Assembly: GCF_021028995.1 (NCBI RefSeq)
Contig: NZ_JAJJZG010000007.1
Coordinates: 85,809-149,808 of the forward strand
Length of the DNA: 64,000 nt
Source: Halobacterium sp. KA-4
Lineage (GTDB): Archaea > Halobacteriota > Halobacteria > Halobacteriales > Halobacteriaceae
Direction of reading: 5' to 3'
This document shows, one piece after another, positions 8,705 to 18,023 of this stretch. The translations under genes were made by a program, and so were the position numbers. The notes below the pieces were generated by a model. The model had not been told where the DNA came from. It ran no database searches and saw only the letters and a list, made by a program, of their open reading frames with translations. Position 1 is the stretch's first letter; the number at the start of each line of letters is the position of its first letter.

Positions 8705-9936
8705 ATGGACCAGCGTCGGTTCTCGAAACTGCTCGCGTGCGCGGCCGTGCTCGGCGTCGCGGTCGGCCTCGTCGCCACGGGGTTCCGGGTGGCGTGGCTG
8801 GCCGCCAAGCACGCACTCTGGCACACCTTCGAGGCGACCTACTGGCGCATCCCGGTCAGCGTGGCGGCCGGCGTCCTCATCGGCGCTATCCTCTACAAGA
8901 CCTACTACCCGGGCGCGCTCGCCGCGCTCGTCCGCCAATTCCACGACGAGGGCAGGGTCCCGCTCGCGGAGAACATCCCCACAGTCCCGGTCGGCTTCAT
9001 CGGGCTCGTCGCGGGGCAGAACGCTGGCCCGGAGGGCGTGATGAGCGTCGTCGGCGGGAGTTTCGGCACGCAGGCAGCGGAGACCTTCGGGATGCCGAAC
9101 GCCGAGAAACTCCTCACACGCTCGCGGGCATGGGCGCGGGGTTCGGCGCCATCCTCGGCGCGCCCATCGGCGGCGCGCTGCTGTGGCTGGAACTCCCTCA
9201 CGAGCGCGGGCTCGAGTACTACGAGGCCATCATCCCGACGTTCGTCGCGAGCTTCGCGGGCTACCTCACGGAGGCGGCGCTCGGCGGCTTCCACCTGTTC
9301 CCGACGTGGCACGTCTCCGCGGTCGCGCCCATCTCGGGCGGCCAGTTGGTCGCCGCAGCCGCCGTCGCCGTCGTCACCATCCCGTTCGGCGCGCTCTACA
9401 CGACCATCTTCGACACCGTGGGGCGGCTGTTCAACCGGTGGTCGCCCGCCATCTACGTCCGGACGACCGTCGCCGGCCTCGGCATCGGCCTGCTCGGCTA
9501 CGCGCTCCCCCTGACGTACTTCTACGGCGGCAGCAAGATGAACCAGCTCGTGGGCACCAACCTCGGGCTCGGAGTGCTGGTCGCGACGCTGCTCGGGACG
9601 ATGGTCGCGGCCGCGTTCACCATCAACGGCAACTGGATTGGCGGGCTCATCGTCCCACACATGTTCATGGGCGCGGTGCTCGGGCTCGCGGCGTCGACGG
9701 TCGTCCCCGCGCTCCCGCCGATACTCTCGATGCTCGCGGGCATGGCCGCGTTCAACGCCGTCGTCACGGGAACGCCGCTGTCGTCGGCGCTCATCGCCAT
9801 CGCGCTGACCGACGGCGCGAGCATCACGCCCGTCTTCCTCGCAGCGCTGGTCGGGTTCGTCGGGAGTCCGCTCGTCGGCTTCCTTCAGACCGCGGCGCCA
9901 CGCCGCGAACCGCCGAATTTCCACGTCGGCGACTGA
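8705..9936 (+). pseudogene. ClC-type chloride channel gene broken by a 2-nt frameshift
   Basis: The DNA encodes a ClC-family channel or transporter with about ten membrane helices, split over two frames. Frame 1 gives residues 1-137 from the ATG at 8705 (with AGPEGV, like the family's G-K-E-G-P loop); the rest, from TLAGMGAGFGAI to the stop at 9936, is in another frame. The break is at a dinucleotide repeat ACAC (9116-9119); removing one AC restores a 409-residue protein. The downstream part keeps GNWIGGLIVP, like the third ClC motif. It may be a recent mutation or a sequencing error. Confidence 0.8.
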
Positions 9937-9957
9937 CCGCGAAAAACGAGTATCGGG

Positions 9958-11883
9958 TTACTCGTCGACGAAGTCCGGTTCCGTGTGCTTCTCCGCGACC
10001 TCGCTGTCAAGGTGGTCAAGGAACGCGTCGAGGTCGACGTCGTTGCGCTCGCGCTCCTGGCGGTCCCGCACCGAGACCGTCCCTGCTTCCTCCTCGTCGT
10101 CGCCGAGGACGAGCATGTACGGGACGTTGTCGTCGTGGGCCTGCTGGATTTTCCGGCCGACCGTCCAGTCGCGGTCCTCGACTTCCACGCGGTAGCCCTC
10201 CAGTTCGTTCTTCACGCGGTGGGCGTACCCGAGGTTGTCGTCGGTCACCGGGAGGATGCGGACCTGCTCGGGCGCGAGCCACGTCGGGAAGCGGCCGTTG
10301 TAGTGCTCGATGAGCACCATGAAGAACCGCTCGTAGCTCCCGTAGAGCGCGCGGTGAATCATCACCGGCTGGTGGGCTTCGTTGTCCGACCCCGTGTACT
10401 CGAGGCCGAAGCGGTCCGGCATGTTGAAGTCCAGTTGGACGGTCGGGCCGTCCCACGTGCGCCCGAGCGCGTCCTCGAACGCGAAGTCGACTTTCGGCCC
10501 GTAGAACGCGCCGTCGCCGGGTTCGAGGTCGTAGTCGACGTTCTGCTGGTCGAGCACGTCGCGGAGCTGGCTCTCGGACTGCTCCCAGATCTCGTCGCTC
10601 CCCACGGACTTCTCGGGGCGGGTGGCGAGCGCGACCTCGTAGTCGAGGTCGAACGTGTCCAGCACCTCGAAGATGAGGTCCATGATGCGGCGGACCTCCT
10701 CCTCGATCTGGTCGGCGCGCGCGAACACGTGGCCGTCATCAATGGTGAACGCCCACACTCGGCTGAGTCCGGAGAGCTCGCCGCGCTGCTCGCGGCGGTA
10801 CACCTTCCCGTCCTCGAAGTACCGGACCGGGAGGTCGCGGTAGCTCCACGAGGACTGGTCGAAGATGGTGGCGTGGCCCGGGCAGTTCATCGGCTTCAGG
10901 CCGTACTCCTCGTCGTCGACGTCCATGAGGAACATGTCGTCGACGTAGTTCTCGTAGTGGCCGGACTTCTTCCACAGTTCCGTGCGGAAGAGGTGCGGCG
11001 TCTCGACCTCGTCGTAGCCCATGTCGCGGTTCAGACCGTGGACGTAGTCCGAGAGCTCGCGAAGCACGGTCTTCCCGTTGGGGTGATAGAGCGGAAGCCC
11101 GGGGCCGGTGACGTCCGGAATCGAGAAGAGATCCATCTCGGAGCCGAGTTTGCGGTGGTCGCGCTCCTTGGCCTCCTCACGGCGCTGGAGGTACTCCTCA
11201 AGGCCGTCCTCGGTGGGGAACGCCGTGCCGTAGACCCGCGTCAGCGTCTCGCGCTCCTCGTCGCCGCGCCAGTACGCCGCGGACGTCTCCAAGACCTCGA
11301 AGCCGCCGATTTCGCCCGTCGAGTCGACGTGCGGGCCCTGGCAGAGGTCCTCGAAGCCGTCCTGCCGGTAGAAGCTCACGGGGTCCTCGCCGGCCGCCTC
11401 GGTCTCGAGAATCTCGCGCTTGAACGGGTTGTCCTCGTACTTCTCGAAGGCCTCCTCGCGGTCGTACTCGACGCGCTCGACGTCGTAGTCGGCCTCGATG
11501 ATGTCCTCGGCCTCCTCCTGAATCTCCTCGAGGTCGTCGGCGTCGAGTTCGACATCCGCGATGTCGTAGTAGAACCCCTCGTCGGTGTACGGCCCGATAG
11601 TGAGTTTCGCATCGGGGTGGTGGCGGAGGACGGCCTGCGCGAGCACGTGCGCGGCGGTGTGCCGGAGGACGTCGAGGTAGTCGTCGGAGCCCTCGGTGAC
11701 GATTTCGATCTCGCGGTCCTCCGTAATCGGCTCCTCCTTCGCGACGAGTTCGCCGTCCAGCTTCCCGGCGACTGTGTCACGGCCGAGGCCGGGCCCGATT
11801 TCGTACGCTACGTCCTCGACCGTCGCCCCGGCTTTGACGTCCAGCGTCGCGCCGTCCGGGAGCGTCACAGTAACGGTGCTCAT
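9958..11883 (-). CDS. thrS: Threonine--tRNA ligase
   Basis: A 641-residue class II aminoacyl-tRNA synthetase charging tRNA-Thr. Domains in order: TGS (1-62), the bacterial-type editing domain with HTAAH (His75, His79), the class II catalytic core, with motif 2 region around [15 protein letters not shown], and a C-terminal anticodon-binding domain ([11 protein letters not shown] on). This is the bacterial-like ThrRS type rather than the archaeal type with a DTD-like editing domain. The ATG at 11881-11883 places the first TGS strand at the N-terminus. Confidence 0.95.
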   Translation of the reverse strand: MSTVTVTLPDGATLDVKAGATVEDVAYEIGPGLGRDTVAGKLDGELVAKEEPITEDREIEIVTEGSDDYLDVLRHTAAHVLAQAVLRHHPDAKLTIGPYTDEGFYYDIADVELDADDLEEIQEEAEDIIEADYDVERVEYDREEAFEKYEDNPFKREILETEAAGEDPVSFYRQDGFEDLCQGPHVDSTGEIGGFEVLETSAAYWRGDEERETLTRVYGTAFPTEDGLEEYLQRREEAKERDHRKLGSEMDLFSIPDVTGPGLPLYHPNGKTVLRELSDYVHGLNRDMGYDEVETPHLFRTELWKKSGHYENYVDDMFLMDVDDEEYGLKPMNCPGHATIFDQSSWSYRDLPVRYFEDGKVYRREQRGELSGLSRVWAFTIDDGHVFARADQIEEEVRRIMDLIFEVLDTFDLDYEVALATRPEKSVGSDEIWEQSESQLRDVLDQQNVDYDLEPGDGAFYGPKVDFAFEDALGRTWDGPTVQLDFNMPDRFGLEYTGSDNEAHQPVMIHRALYGSYERFFMVLIEHYNGRFPTWLAPEQVRILPVTDDNLGYAHRVKNELEGYRVEVEDRDWTVGRKIQQAHDDNVPYMLVLGDDEEEAGTVSVRDRQERERNDVDLDAFLDHLDSEVAEKHTEPDFVDE

Positions 11884-11954
11884 TCTGTCCGTTAGTTCGC
11901 CCGGAGGCACCCATAAGCCTGTTGAGACGGTGCGAGTGCATACCGAACCATCAG

Positions 11955-12451
11955 AAGCGTCAAGTCGCGCTTGACCTCCTCCCACGGCTCAAACGGTGGG
12001 ATTCCTCTCGCGGTGGGCAATCCCGGTGATTGCTGCACCCGGAGGCAAGATTCCCCCTCATGAGGTACTCTAGTTTGTGCGTTCCGCTTCGGCCCCTGAA
12101 CGGGGGTCTGGTGTGCTTGCCCTTTCGGGGTATCCGCTCACGGTACCCCGCATCGGCTCAGCAACGATGCGTAAGTCCACCGTCGTGTTCTCTCGGGTGG
12201 GCAGCAGGCCGGGCCATCGGCCTCACCCCTGTTTCACTCTCTTCGTAGGCGGTGGCAAGTGCGGGGCAGGCTTGCTTTTTGGTGATGGAGACACCCATCC
12301 AACTCCAAGTTTCCCCGACTTGCTTGCCCTATTGTACTCTCTTGGATATGTAAACCGTTGGGATTGCAGCAGGACGAACGGGAGTGGACTAGCGCACTCT
12401 GCTGTCGCTCACCCCCATCCCCGACAGGGGTGGCCTTCCGCTCGATACGTG
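11955..12451 (-). mobile_element. IS200/IS605 (TnpB-type) right-end remnant, no intact transposase
   Basis: This 0.5-kb non-coding gap has less G+C-biased sequence than its neighbours. Read on the minus strand its last part contains GAGGAATCCCACCGTTTGAG then GTGGGAGGAGGTCAAG, a hairpin type seen at the 3' ends of haloarchaeal TnpB-encoding (IS1341-type) elements. A perfect 6-bp hairpin, GTCAAG/CTTGAC at 11959-11975, closes the end. No TnpA or TnpB reading frame survives. It could equally be a stand-alone structured RNA; the element identity is inferred from the end motif. Confidence 0.45.
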
Positions 12452-13486
12452 TCAGACCTCGCGCGCGCCCGTCCCGGCCCGGTCGACGGCCTGCAGGTCG
12501 ATGTGGCCGGCGGGCATCGGGACGCCGTCGAAGTCGTCCTCGGCGAGCAGCAGCGAGCCGTCGAGGTCCGCGTAGTCCAGGAGGGGCGCGAGGTGGCAGG
12601 CCGCCGCGATGCTGGCGTTGGACTCGATCATGCACCCGCACATGACTTCGAGGCCGTGCGCGCGGGCGGTGTGAATCAGGCGCTTCGCCTCGCGCAGCCC
12701 GCCCGTCTTCATCAGTTTGAGGTTCGCGATGTCGCAGCGGTCCGTGATGTCGGGGACGTCGCTGGCGACGAGGCAGGACTCGTCGGCGGCAATCGGGAGC
12801 GGCGAGCGCTCGTAGACGTACTTCAGGCCCTCGCGATTCTCGGCCGGCACGGGCTGCTCGACGAACTCCACGTCGTAGTCGGCGAGCCACTCGATGTTTC
12901 GGATGGCTTCTTTGGGTGTCCACGCTTCGTTGGCGTCGACGCGGATGGTGGCGTCGGGCGCGGTCTCGCGGACCGCCGAGAGGAGTGCTTCGTCGCGGCT
13001 CGTGCCGAGTTTCACCTTCAGCGTGCCGTAGCCCGCCTCGACCGCCTCGGCGGTCTTCCGGCGCATCGTCTCCTCGTCGTCGATGCCGATGGTGAAGGAG
13101 GTGTCGAGCGTGTTCGCGGCGTCCAACCCCCAGTAGCGATAGAGTGGCAAACCCGCGCGCTTTGCGGCGAGGTCGTGGCAGGCGATGCTGACCGCGCTGC
13201 GCGCCGCGGGGTTGTCCTCGACGACCTCTCGGAAGCCAGTCTCGATGCGCGCGAGGTCGTGCGGGTCGTCGACGCGCTCGACGACGGCCAGCAGTTCCGG
13301 CAGGACGGCTTCGACGGTCGCCGCCGTCTCCCCGTAGTGCGCGGAGGGCGCGGCACCGCCGACGCCGACGTTGCCCTCGTCGTCCTCGACGCGCACGACG
13401 ACGTTCGCGGCGGTGTCCTGCGTGCCGCGCGCGATAGTGAAGGGGTGTTCGAGCGGGAACTCGTAGCGCTCGAACTCGGTCTTCAT
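12452..13486 (-). CDS. Enolase-superfamily dipeptide/N-acyl-amino acid epimerase (DgcA-like)
   Basis: A 344-residue enolase-superfamily enzyme of the muconate-lactonizing subgroup. Visible active-site elements: K-V-K (157-159), D184-x-N, E210, D235, and KLMKTGG (257-263), the pattern of Ala-Glu epimerases. The gene directly upstream (overlap ATGA) is a DUF1611/DgcN protein; in bacteria DgcN acetylates D-Glu and DgcA racemizes the N-acetyl product. By analogy this pair may convert a D-amino acid to its L-form. The substrate is not provable from sequence. Confidence 0.82.
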   Translation of the reverse strand: MKTEFERYEFPLEHPFTIARGTQDTAANVVVRVEDDEGNVGVGGAAPSAHYGETAATVEAVLPELLAVVERVDDPHDLARIETGFREVVEDNPAARSAVSIACHDLAAKRAGLPLYRYWGLDAANTLDTSFTIGIDDEETMRRKTAEAVEAGYGTLKVKLGTSRDEALLSAVRETAPDATIRVDANEAWTPKEAIRNIEWLADYDVEFVEQPVPAENREGLKYVYERSPLPIAADESCLVASDVPDITDRCDIANLKLMKTGGLREAKRLIHTARAHGLEVMCGCMIESNASIAAACHLAPLLDYADLDGSLLLAEDDFDGVPMPAGHIDLQAVDRAGTGAREV

Positions 13487-14496
13487 CGAATCACCTCGAT
13501 GACCGAGTCGGGCCCGAACCGCACGGGGTCGTCGGCGGGCGCGCCGATGGCATCGGAGAAGTCCGCGACGGCGCCGCAGGCGGCCGTGTCGGTCTCGACG
13601 CTGCGCGTGTTCAGCATCCCGCCAACTACGTCCGCGTCCGTGACCGGTTCGACGAAGGCCTCGTAGCGCTCCACGAACGACTCGACGGGCGGGAGCGCCT
13701 GGTCGTAGCCGTGGACGGAGTCGCGGCCGTGCTCGTGGCAGAGCACGAGGTGGTCGGGCATCGACCCGTGAACGATGCTCGCGGTGACGCCGGAGTACGC
13801 GGGGTGGACGATGCTCGCCTGGCCCTCCACGAAGACGTAGTCGTGGTCCGCGCCCGCCTCCAGAACCATGCGCTCGACCGCGCCCGCGGCGAAGTCCGAG
13901 ACGACGCGGTCGACGGGGATGCCCTCGCCCTCGATGAGGATGCCGGTCTGCCCGGTCGCGACGAACGCCGCGTCCATATCCTGCTCGCGCGCGGTCTCGT
14001 ACAGTTCGCGGGTGGCGGTCATCTTCCCGACCGAGCAGTCCGTGCCCACGGTCGCGACGACCGTCGCGTCGACGTTGTCCGCGACGCCGTCCGCGACACC
14101 CAAGTCGGCTGGCGGCTTTCGCACGTCCCAGAGTTCGCAGCCGTGTTCGGCGGCGAGGTCGGCGAACTCCTCGTCCTCGCTGAGGAAGTAGTGCAGCCCC
14201 GAGTAGACGTCGCAGCCGCGTTCGAGCGCGTTCCGGACGTCCGGCCGCCACGACTCGTCGAACGCGCCGCCGATGGGTGAGATGCCGATTACGAGCGCGT
14301 CCACGTCGTCGGGCACGTCGCTCATCGACGCGACAACGGGCGCGTCCTGTACGTCCGCGAGGTGGTCGTTGACGCGGGTGCCGTCGTTGTCCCGGTCGAG
14401 CACCGCGACGACGTCGTAGTCGGCGTACCGGAGGACGCCCACCGCGGTCTTCGCGCGGCCGGGGAACTTCTCGTGCGCGAGGAGTGCGACTTTCAT
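13483..14496 (-). CDS. DUF1611/DgcN family protein
   Basis: A 337-residue DUF1611 protein with an N-terminal Rossmann-like domain (MKVALLAHEKFPGRAKTAVG) and a C-terminal P-loop-type domain with GTDCSVGKMT at residues 151-160. Homologues called DgcN are reported to N-acetylate D-glutamate with acetyl-CoA, feeding the racemase DgcA. The stop overlaps the DgcA-like ATG by 4 bp (ATGA), so the pair is translationally coupled. The function here is inferred from the family and the pairing. Confidence 0.8.
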   Translation of the reverse strand: MKVALLAHEKFPGRAKTAVGVLRYADYDVVAVLDRDNDGTRVNDHLADVQDAPVVASMSDVPDDVDALVIGISPIGGAFDESWRPDVRNALERGCDVYSGLHYFLSEDEEFADLAAEHGCELWDVRKPPADLGVADGVADNVDATVVATVGTDCSVGKMTATRELYETAREQDMDAAFVATGQTGILIEGEGIPVDRVVSDFAAGAVERMVLEAGADHDYVFVEGQASIVHPAYSGVTASIVHGSMPDHLVLCHEHGRDSVHGYDQALPPVESFVERYEAFVEPVTDADVVGGMLNTRSVETDTAACGAVADFSDAIGAPADDPVRFGPDSVIEVIR

Positions 14497-14571
14497 ACGA
14501 CGACGGAGGCCCGCCGCCGCCTTAAGCCTGAAGTCGCGGGCAACCCGAGCACCGGAAGCCGGTCTGACAGG

Positions 14572-15474
14572 TCACAACAGCGACAGCGGCACCGTCCAGA
14601 ACGTGTCGTGGGCGTCGTCGAGCGCGGCTTCGGGCTTCCCGGTGGCGTCGACGGCGGCGGTGGCGTCGGCGTCGAACTCGTCCAGCAGCGTGCCCTCGCC
14701 GACGACGAACACGTGCTCGGCCTCGATGCCCTCCAGCGCGTGCTGGCACTTCTGGAGGTGTTCGCTAATCTGGCTCTCGCGGCGGCGCTCGAAGCGGTCC
14801 TGCGAGAATCCGCCCTTCGAGTGTTTCCCCTTCACGTCGCTCTCGAACCCCTCGAAGTGGACGCGCTCGGGTTGCGGGCCCTCACCCATGTCAGCGTCGA
14901 AGACGCCGAGCGCGAACAGGTCCGCGCGCACGACGGCGAGCGCGTACCGTCCGGTCGGCGCGAGCCACTCTCGTTCGACCTGCACCGTGGAGTCCCACGT
15001 CTCGAACGCCGCCGGCGGGTTCGGCGGGCGGAGCGCCGCGGAAAGCAGGCCTTCGCGGTCGCGGACGACGAGACAGGGCGCGGCGCGCTCGACGAGCGGC
15101 GCGCGGTCACCGAACGCCTCCCGCACGTCCTCGGGCGGGTCGTTGGGCACGTACGCCGTGAGCACGCCCTCCTCGGTGCTCTCGACGCTGTCGAGGAGCG
15201 CGACGACGCGCTCGCGACGCTCCCCGCGGAGGTCCCGACGCCCGCGGAATTCGGGGCCGCCGTCCTCGCCGCCTAGCCGCTCGACGCGGTCCTCCAACTC
15301 GATAATCCTGTCTTCGAGCTCGTTGACGCGCTGCTCGGCTTCCTGCTTGTCGCGGACGGCCTCGCTGCGGCGCTCGCTCTCGGCCTCCAGTTGCGCCGCT
15401 AGGGACTCTTTTTCGTCTTCCAGTTCCTCGATGCGCTCCTTGAGTGCCGCGCGCCCGAGGAGTCTATCCAGCAT
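14572..15474 (-). CDS. Vms1/Ankzf1-like peptidyl-tRNA hydrolase
   Basis: A 300-residue protein with an N-terminal coiled coil (about residues 9-68), then a release-factor-1-like domain. The motif KHSKGGFSQDRFERRR (about 217-232) includes Gln225, the position of the catalytic Gln of Vms1/Ankzf1, which cleaves nascent chains from tRNA on stalled large subunits. It replaces the GGQ of classical release factors. An archaeal role in ribosome quality control is inferred. The ATG at 15472-15474 starts the coiled coil. Confidence 0.75.
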   Translation of the reverse strand: MLDRLLGRAALKERIEELEDEKESLAAQLEAESERRSEAVRDKQEAEQRVNELEDRIIELEDRVERLGGEDGGPEFRGRRDLRGERRERVVALLDSVESTEEGVLTAYVPNDPPEDVREAFGDRAPLVERAAPCLVVRDREGLLSAALRPPNPPAAFETWDSTVQVEREWLAPTGRYALAVVRADLFALGVFDADMGEGPQPERVHFEGFESDVKGKHSKGGFSQDRFERRRESQISEHLQKCQHALEGIEAEHVFVVGEGTLLDEFDADATAAVDATGKPEAALDDAHDTFWTVPLSLL

Positions 15475-15793
15475 GGACGAATGGCGACAGCCCGGCCGCT
15501 TAGGCGTTTCCCACCTACGGTCGGAGTGTTCGGACGGGCAGACGAAACTGCGGAGACGACTCGGCCTCGTGAAAGCCCTCGGCGAGCTCGCGGTCGTTCG
15601 CTCGCTGCGCTCCTCGTCACTCGCGACGCTCGTTCCTGTGGTGCTTACGTCACGAAGCGACCATGCAAGCGCGAGCGCGCCTCGCCCTTTCAATCCGCCG
15701 GAAATCGGAGATTTCCGAGGCCTCGGGAGAGCTTCGCTCTCCCGGCGACCGCCAGGCCTACCGGTTAGTTCGCCCGCTAACGCTAGCGTCGTC
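15475..15793. other. 319-bp gene-free region with two strong hairpins
   Basis: I see no gene here. It contains two perfect stem-loops: 15700-15716 (GGAAATC/GATTTCC, loop GGA) and 15724-15744 (CGGGAGAGC/GCTCTCCCG, loop TTC). A copy of TCGCTGCGCTC, the loop sequence of the hairpins at 6148-6264, occurs at 15602-15612 but without a matching stem. The region lies between the starts of the Vms1-like gene and the end of the disrupted flavoprotein gene, on the edge of the transposon-scarred zone. Confidence 0.5.
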
Positions 15794-17385
15794 TCACGGG
15801 CGAAGCACACGAGCCGCTACTCCGGGTCGCAGTAGCGCGGTCGGCGGAACCTCCATGCTGAGCACGCGGCCGTACGTCGAGGACACCTCGCCGTCGTCGT
15901 GCGCGGTGTCGACCACGCGGGAGACGTAGCGGTCGAACAGGCGCGTCGGGAGCGAGCGCGAGCCGTCGGTCTCGTCGAACGCGAGGTCCGCAGTCGTGGC
16001 GAGCAGCCACGCGACGTCGACGACGTCGCTGGCGCTGTCGAAGAATCGCTGCGGGAGGTCGTCGGTGCGGTCGGCGAGCGCGTGGCCGAGCAGGACGGCT
16101 TCGAGGCACGCGACGGACATTCCCTGCCCGTAGACGGGGGTCAACTGCCACGGGCACGGTGGCCCGTGGCTTGTCAGTGGACTCACCGCGTCATACCCGA
16201 AGGGTTTTCGGGCGTTCACGGGTCGGCATCCCTGACTTCAGGGCCGGTTGACTGCGGCCCGTGGCCGGCGACAACTGTGGGCCGCCGACCACTACCAGAC
16301 TAGGGGGATGCCATTCACTAAAAGACTGGTATGATGCAGCGAGTGTCGGCTTCCTCCCCGCCCACGGTGGGGCGGGGAATCCGCCTTGGTTTTCTTTTGA
16401 AACTCGCGACAGCGTCGCCGAGCACGACGAGGCCGTCCGGGAACTCGTCGAGTGCTTCGTAGCGCCGCCGGCGGGTCGCCGGGAACGGGTAGTGTGCGAC
16501 CTCCTCGACGAGCGGCTGGCTGGCGAGAAGTTCGGCGAGGTCGTCGATGGGGAGCGTCTGTGCGTACTCGCGGAGCGCGTCGACGTCCGTGGGTGGGTCG
16601 TCGCCGTGGACGCCCTGGAGCGTGACGAGCCAGCGGTCACCCTCCACGGGAAACACGCCGCCCCCGCGGGGTTGCTGGGGCGACGGCGGCACAAAGTACG
16701 CGCGGCGGTCGTCGGGCGGGCGCTCCACGATGGCGGTGCTGTACGCCACGTCCACGGTGAGTTCGTCGACTGGCGGCGCGTCGTAGCCGTGGGCGTCGAG
16801 CCACGACGGCGTCGAACTCGTGCGGCCCGTCGCGTCCACGACGAGGTCCGCCGGGAGGTCGGCCGTGTCGTCGCCCTTCCGAACTTCGACGCCCGCCACG
16901 TCGTTCGCGTCGTCCGCGAGATAGTCCGCGACCTGCGTCTCACCGCGGAGCGTAACGCCGTCGCGGGCGGCGAGTCGCTGCCGAATCGCGTGCTCGAACA
17001 GCGGGCGGCTCGCCGAGTACAGCACCTTCGGCTGCGGGCCCGTGGCGAGCACGCCACCCTGCTGGTAGTACGTGAGGTCCGTCGTCCAGTCGAGCATCAA
17101 CCCGCCGGCCTCGACGAGCGTCTCGCCGTAGCCGGGGAAGAGGTCTTCGAGGGTCGCGCGCCCGGCTTCGAGGAGGACGTGGGGCTGACGGGACTGTGGG
17201 ACGCCGCGGCGCGCGCTCACGTCGGCGGGGAGCGGGTCGCGGTCGAGGACGGTCACGCGGTCGAACGCGTCGTCGAGCACGCGCGCCGCGACCATACCGG
17301 CGACACTCGCGCCGACGACAACCGCGTGGTCGCCGACGGCGGGAATCGCGTCGGGGTCGTACCGTGGGACGGACGCCAGCGTCAC
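15794..17385 (-). pseudogene. FAD-dependent oxidoreductase, interrupted by a 257-bp element
   Basis: A flavoprotein monooxygenase/geranylgeranyl-reductase-like gene. The N-terminal part has the FAD motif VVVGASVAGMVAARVL (GxGxxG-like) and the GD motif LGDAVASF at the break; the C-terminal part resumes with PVYGQGMSVACLEA. Removing 16140-16396 joins them as GDAVASFNPVYGQGM, the expected second FAD motif, and leaves one 444-residue frame from the GTG at 17383-17385. That start was preferred to an upstream ATG (17466) because the family begins at VTLASVPRYD. As it stands the C-terminal 115 residues are not translated. Confidence 0.85.
16140..16396 (-). mobile_element. 257-bp miniature IS200/IS605-type element inside a flavoprotein gene
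   Basis: Read on the minus strand, the element begins after host AGTTTCAA and ends with GTTGAC. Near its left side is AAGGCGGATTC, a perfect 8-bp hairpin (16356-16377, CCCCGCCC/GGGCGGGG) and GGAAGCCGACAC. Near the right end is a 9-bp hairpin at 16147-16170 (GCCACGGGC/GCCCGTGGC) flanked by CAAGCC and AGTTGAC, a right-end layout typical of haloarchaeal IS200/IS605 elements. There is no target duplication and no transposase, so it must have moved with help from elsewhere. Confidence 0.75.
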
Positions 17386-17466
17386 TGGTCGGGTGGTGCG
17401 TGGCAGGCGGGTTAAGCGTTCCCGGTCGGCCTCAACGCTTTTGCGCTTTGTGAGGAAAGATAACAC

Positions 17467-17643
17467 GTGGCAATTGCACTGACCGACTGGGTCGACGTCG
17501 ACGACGCCTCGCCAGCCGAGCGGCTGGTCGTCGAATCTGTCGTCGCGCCCGGGCCGCGGGTGTCGGCGGGCCCAGTCTCGGTGCGAGAACTCGTTGAGCC
17601 ACGCGTCCCGACGGCCGAACTCGCGTGGAAGAACAAGGAGTAA
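17467..17643 (+). CDS. Short unknown protein or gene fragment next to a repeat element
   Basis: A 58-codon frame starting GTG with almost every third position G or C, which argues for real coding sequence. The product is acidic (LTDWVDVDDASPAERLVVES) and ends AELAWKNKE. I do not recognise a family and see no domain. Its stop lies only 14 bp before element B begins, so it may be a gene fragment truncated by that element. It is divergent from the disrupted flavoprotein gene. Confidence 0.45.
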   Translation: MAIALTDWVDVDDASPAERLVVESVVAPGPRVSAGPVSVRELVEPRVPTAELAWKNKE

Positions 17644-17657
17644 CTCAGCAGTTTCAA

Positions 17658-18023
17658 GGCGGATTCTCCGGCCTCAAGGAACGAATACTTCCGACACTGA
17701 GTCGGAAGGACGACGCGAGTAGGCCGGAGAGCAAGCCGACACGGGAGGAAACAAACAACGACGGGTGACGCTGACTGACTCGCTCTCGAAACGCTTTTTC
17801 GCGGATCTGCCCAACCAAGAAACAGTGATACCGTCGCACACGTCGCCGGTATCACGGGCCGCAGTAGCCCGACCCCGAATGGTGGAGACGCCGACCCCGA
17901 AGGTCGTTCGGTACGGGCGAGGAACAACCTTCCTCCCCGGCGACAACTGACGGCGAGTCCCACATCAAAGCCCCTCCCTCAACAAGCGAGGTCACTAGAC
18001 CGAGCGAAGTAGGGTAGGGTCGG
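17658..18023 (+). mobile_element. Hairpin-rich non-coding element related to the 16140-16396 insertion
   Basis: Preceded by TTTCAA, this region starts GGCGGATTC, then a perfect 10-bp stem (17665-17674 with 17721-17730, TCTCCGGCCT/AGGCCGGAGA), then GCAAGCCGACAC. The order matches the insertion at 16140-16396 but with a different stem sequence. Inside are two more perfect hairpins: 17688-17708 (CTTCCGAC/GTCGGAAG) and 17825-17855 (GTGATACCG/CGGTATCAC). The last hairpin, 17969-18025, overlaps the stop of the next gene and could act as its terminator. No transposase frame is present. Confidence 0.5.

Noticed and set aside
9116..9119. Programmed frameshifting in the ClC gene
   Set aside because: There is no slippery heptamer or downstream pseudoknot; a simple AC duplication explains it.
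9985..11895. A 636-codon plus-strand open frame across thrS
   Set aside because: It is a high-G+C shadow of thrS: the opposite strand encodes a complete synthetase with HTAAH and class II motifs, while this frame has no domain and low-complexity Val/Leu/Asp sequence.
12077..13666. A 529-codon plus-strand frame covering the TnpB-type remnant
   Set aside because: It runs into the antisense of the DgcA-like gene and shows no transposase motif.
15724..15744. Perfect 9-bp hairpin as an attachment site
   Set aside because: No integrase or matching direct repeat is present; a terminator or relic hairpin is simpler.
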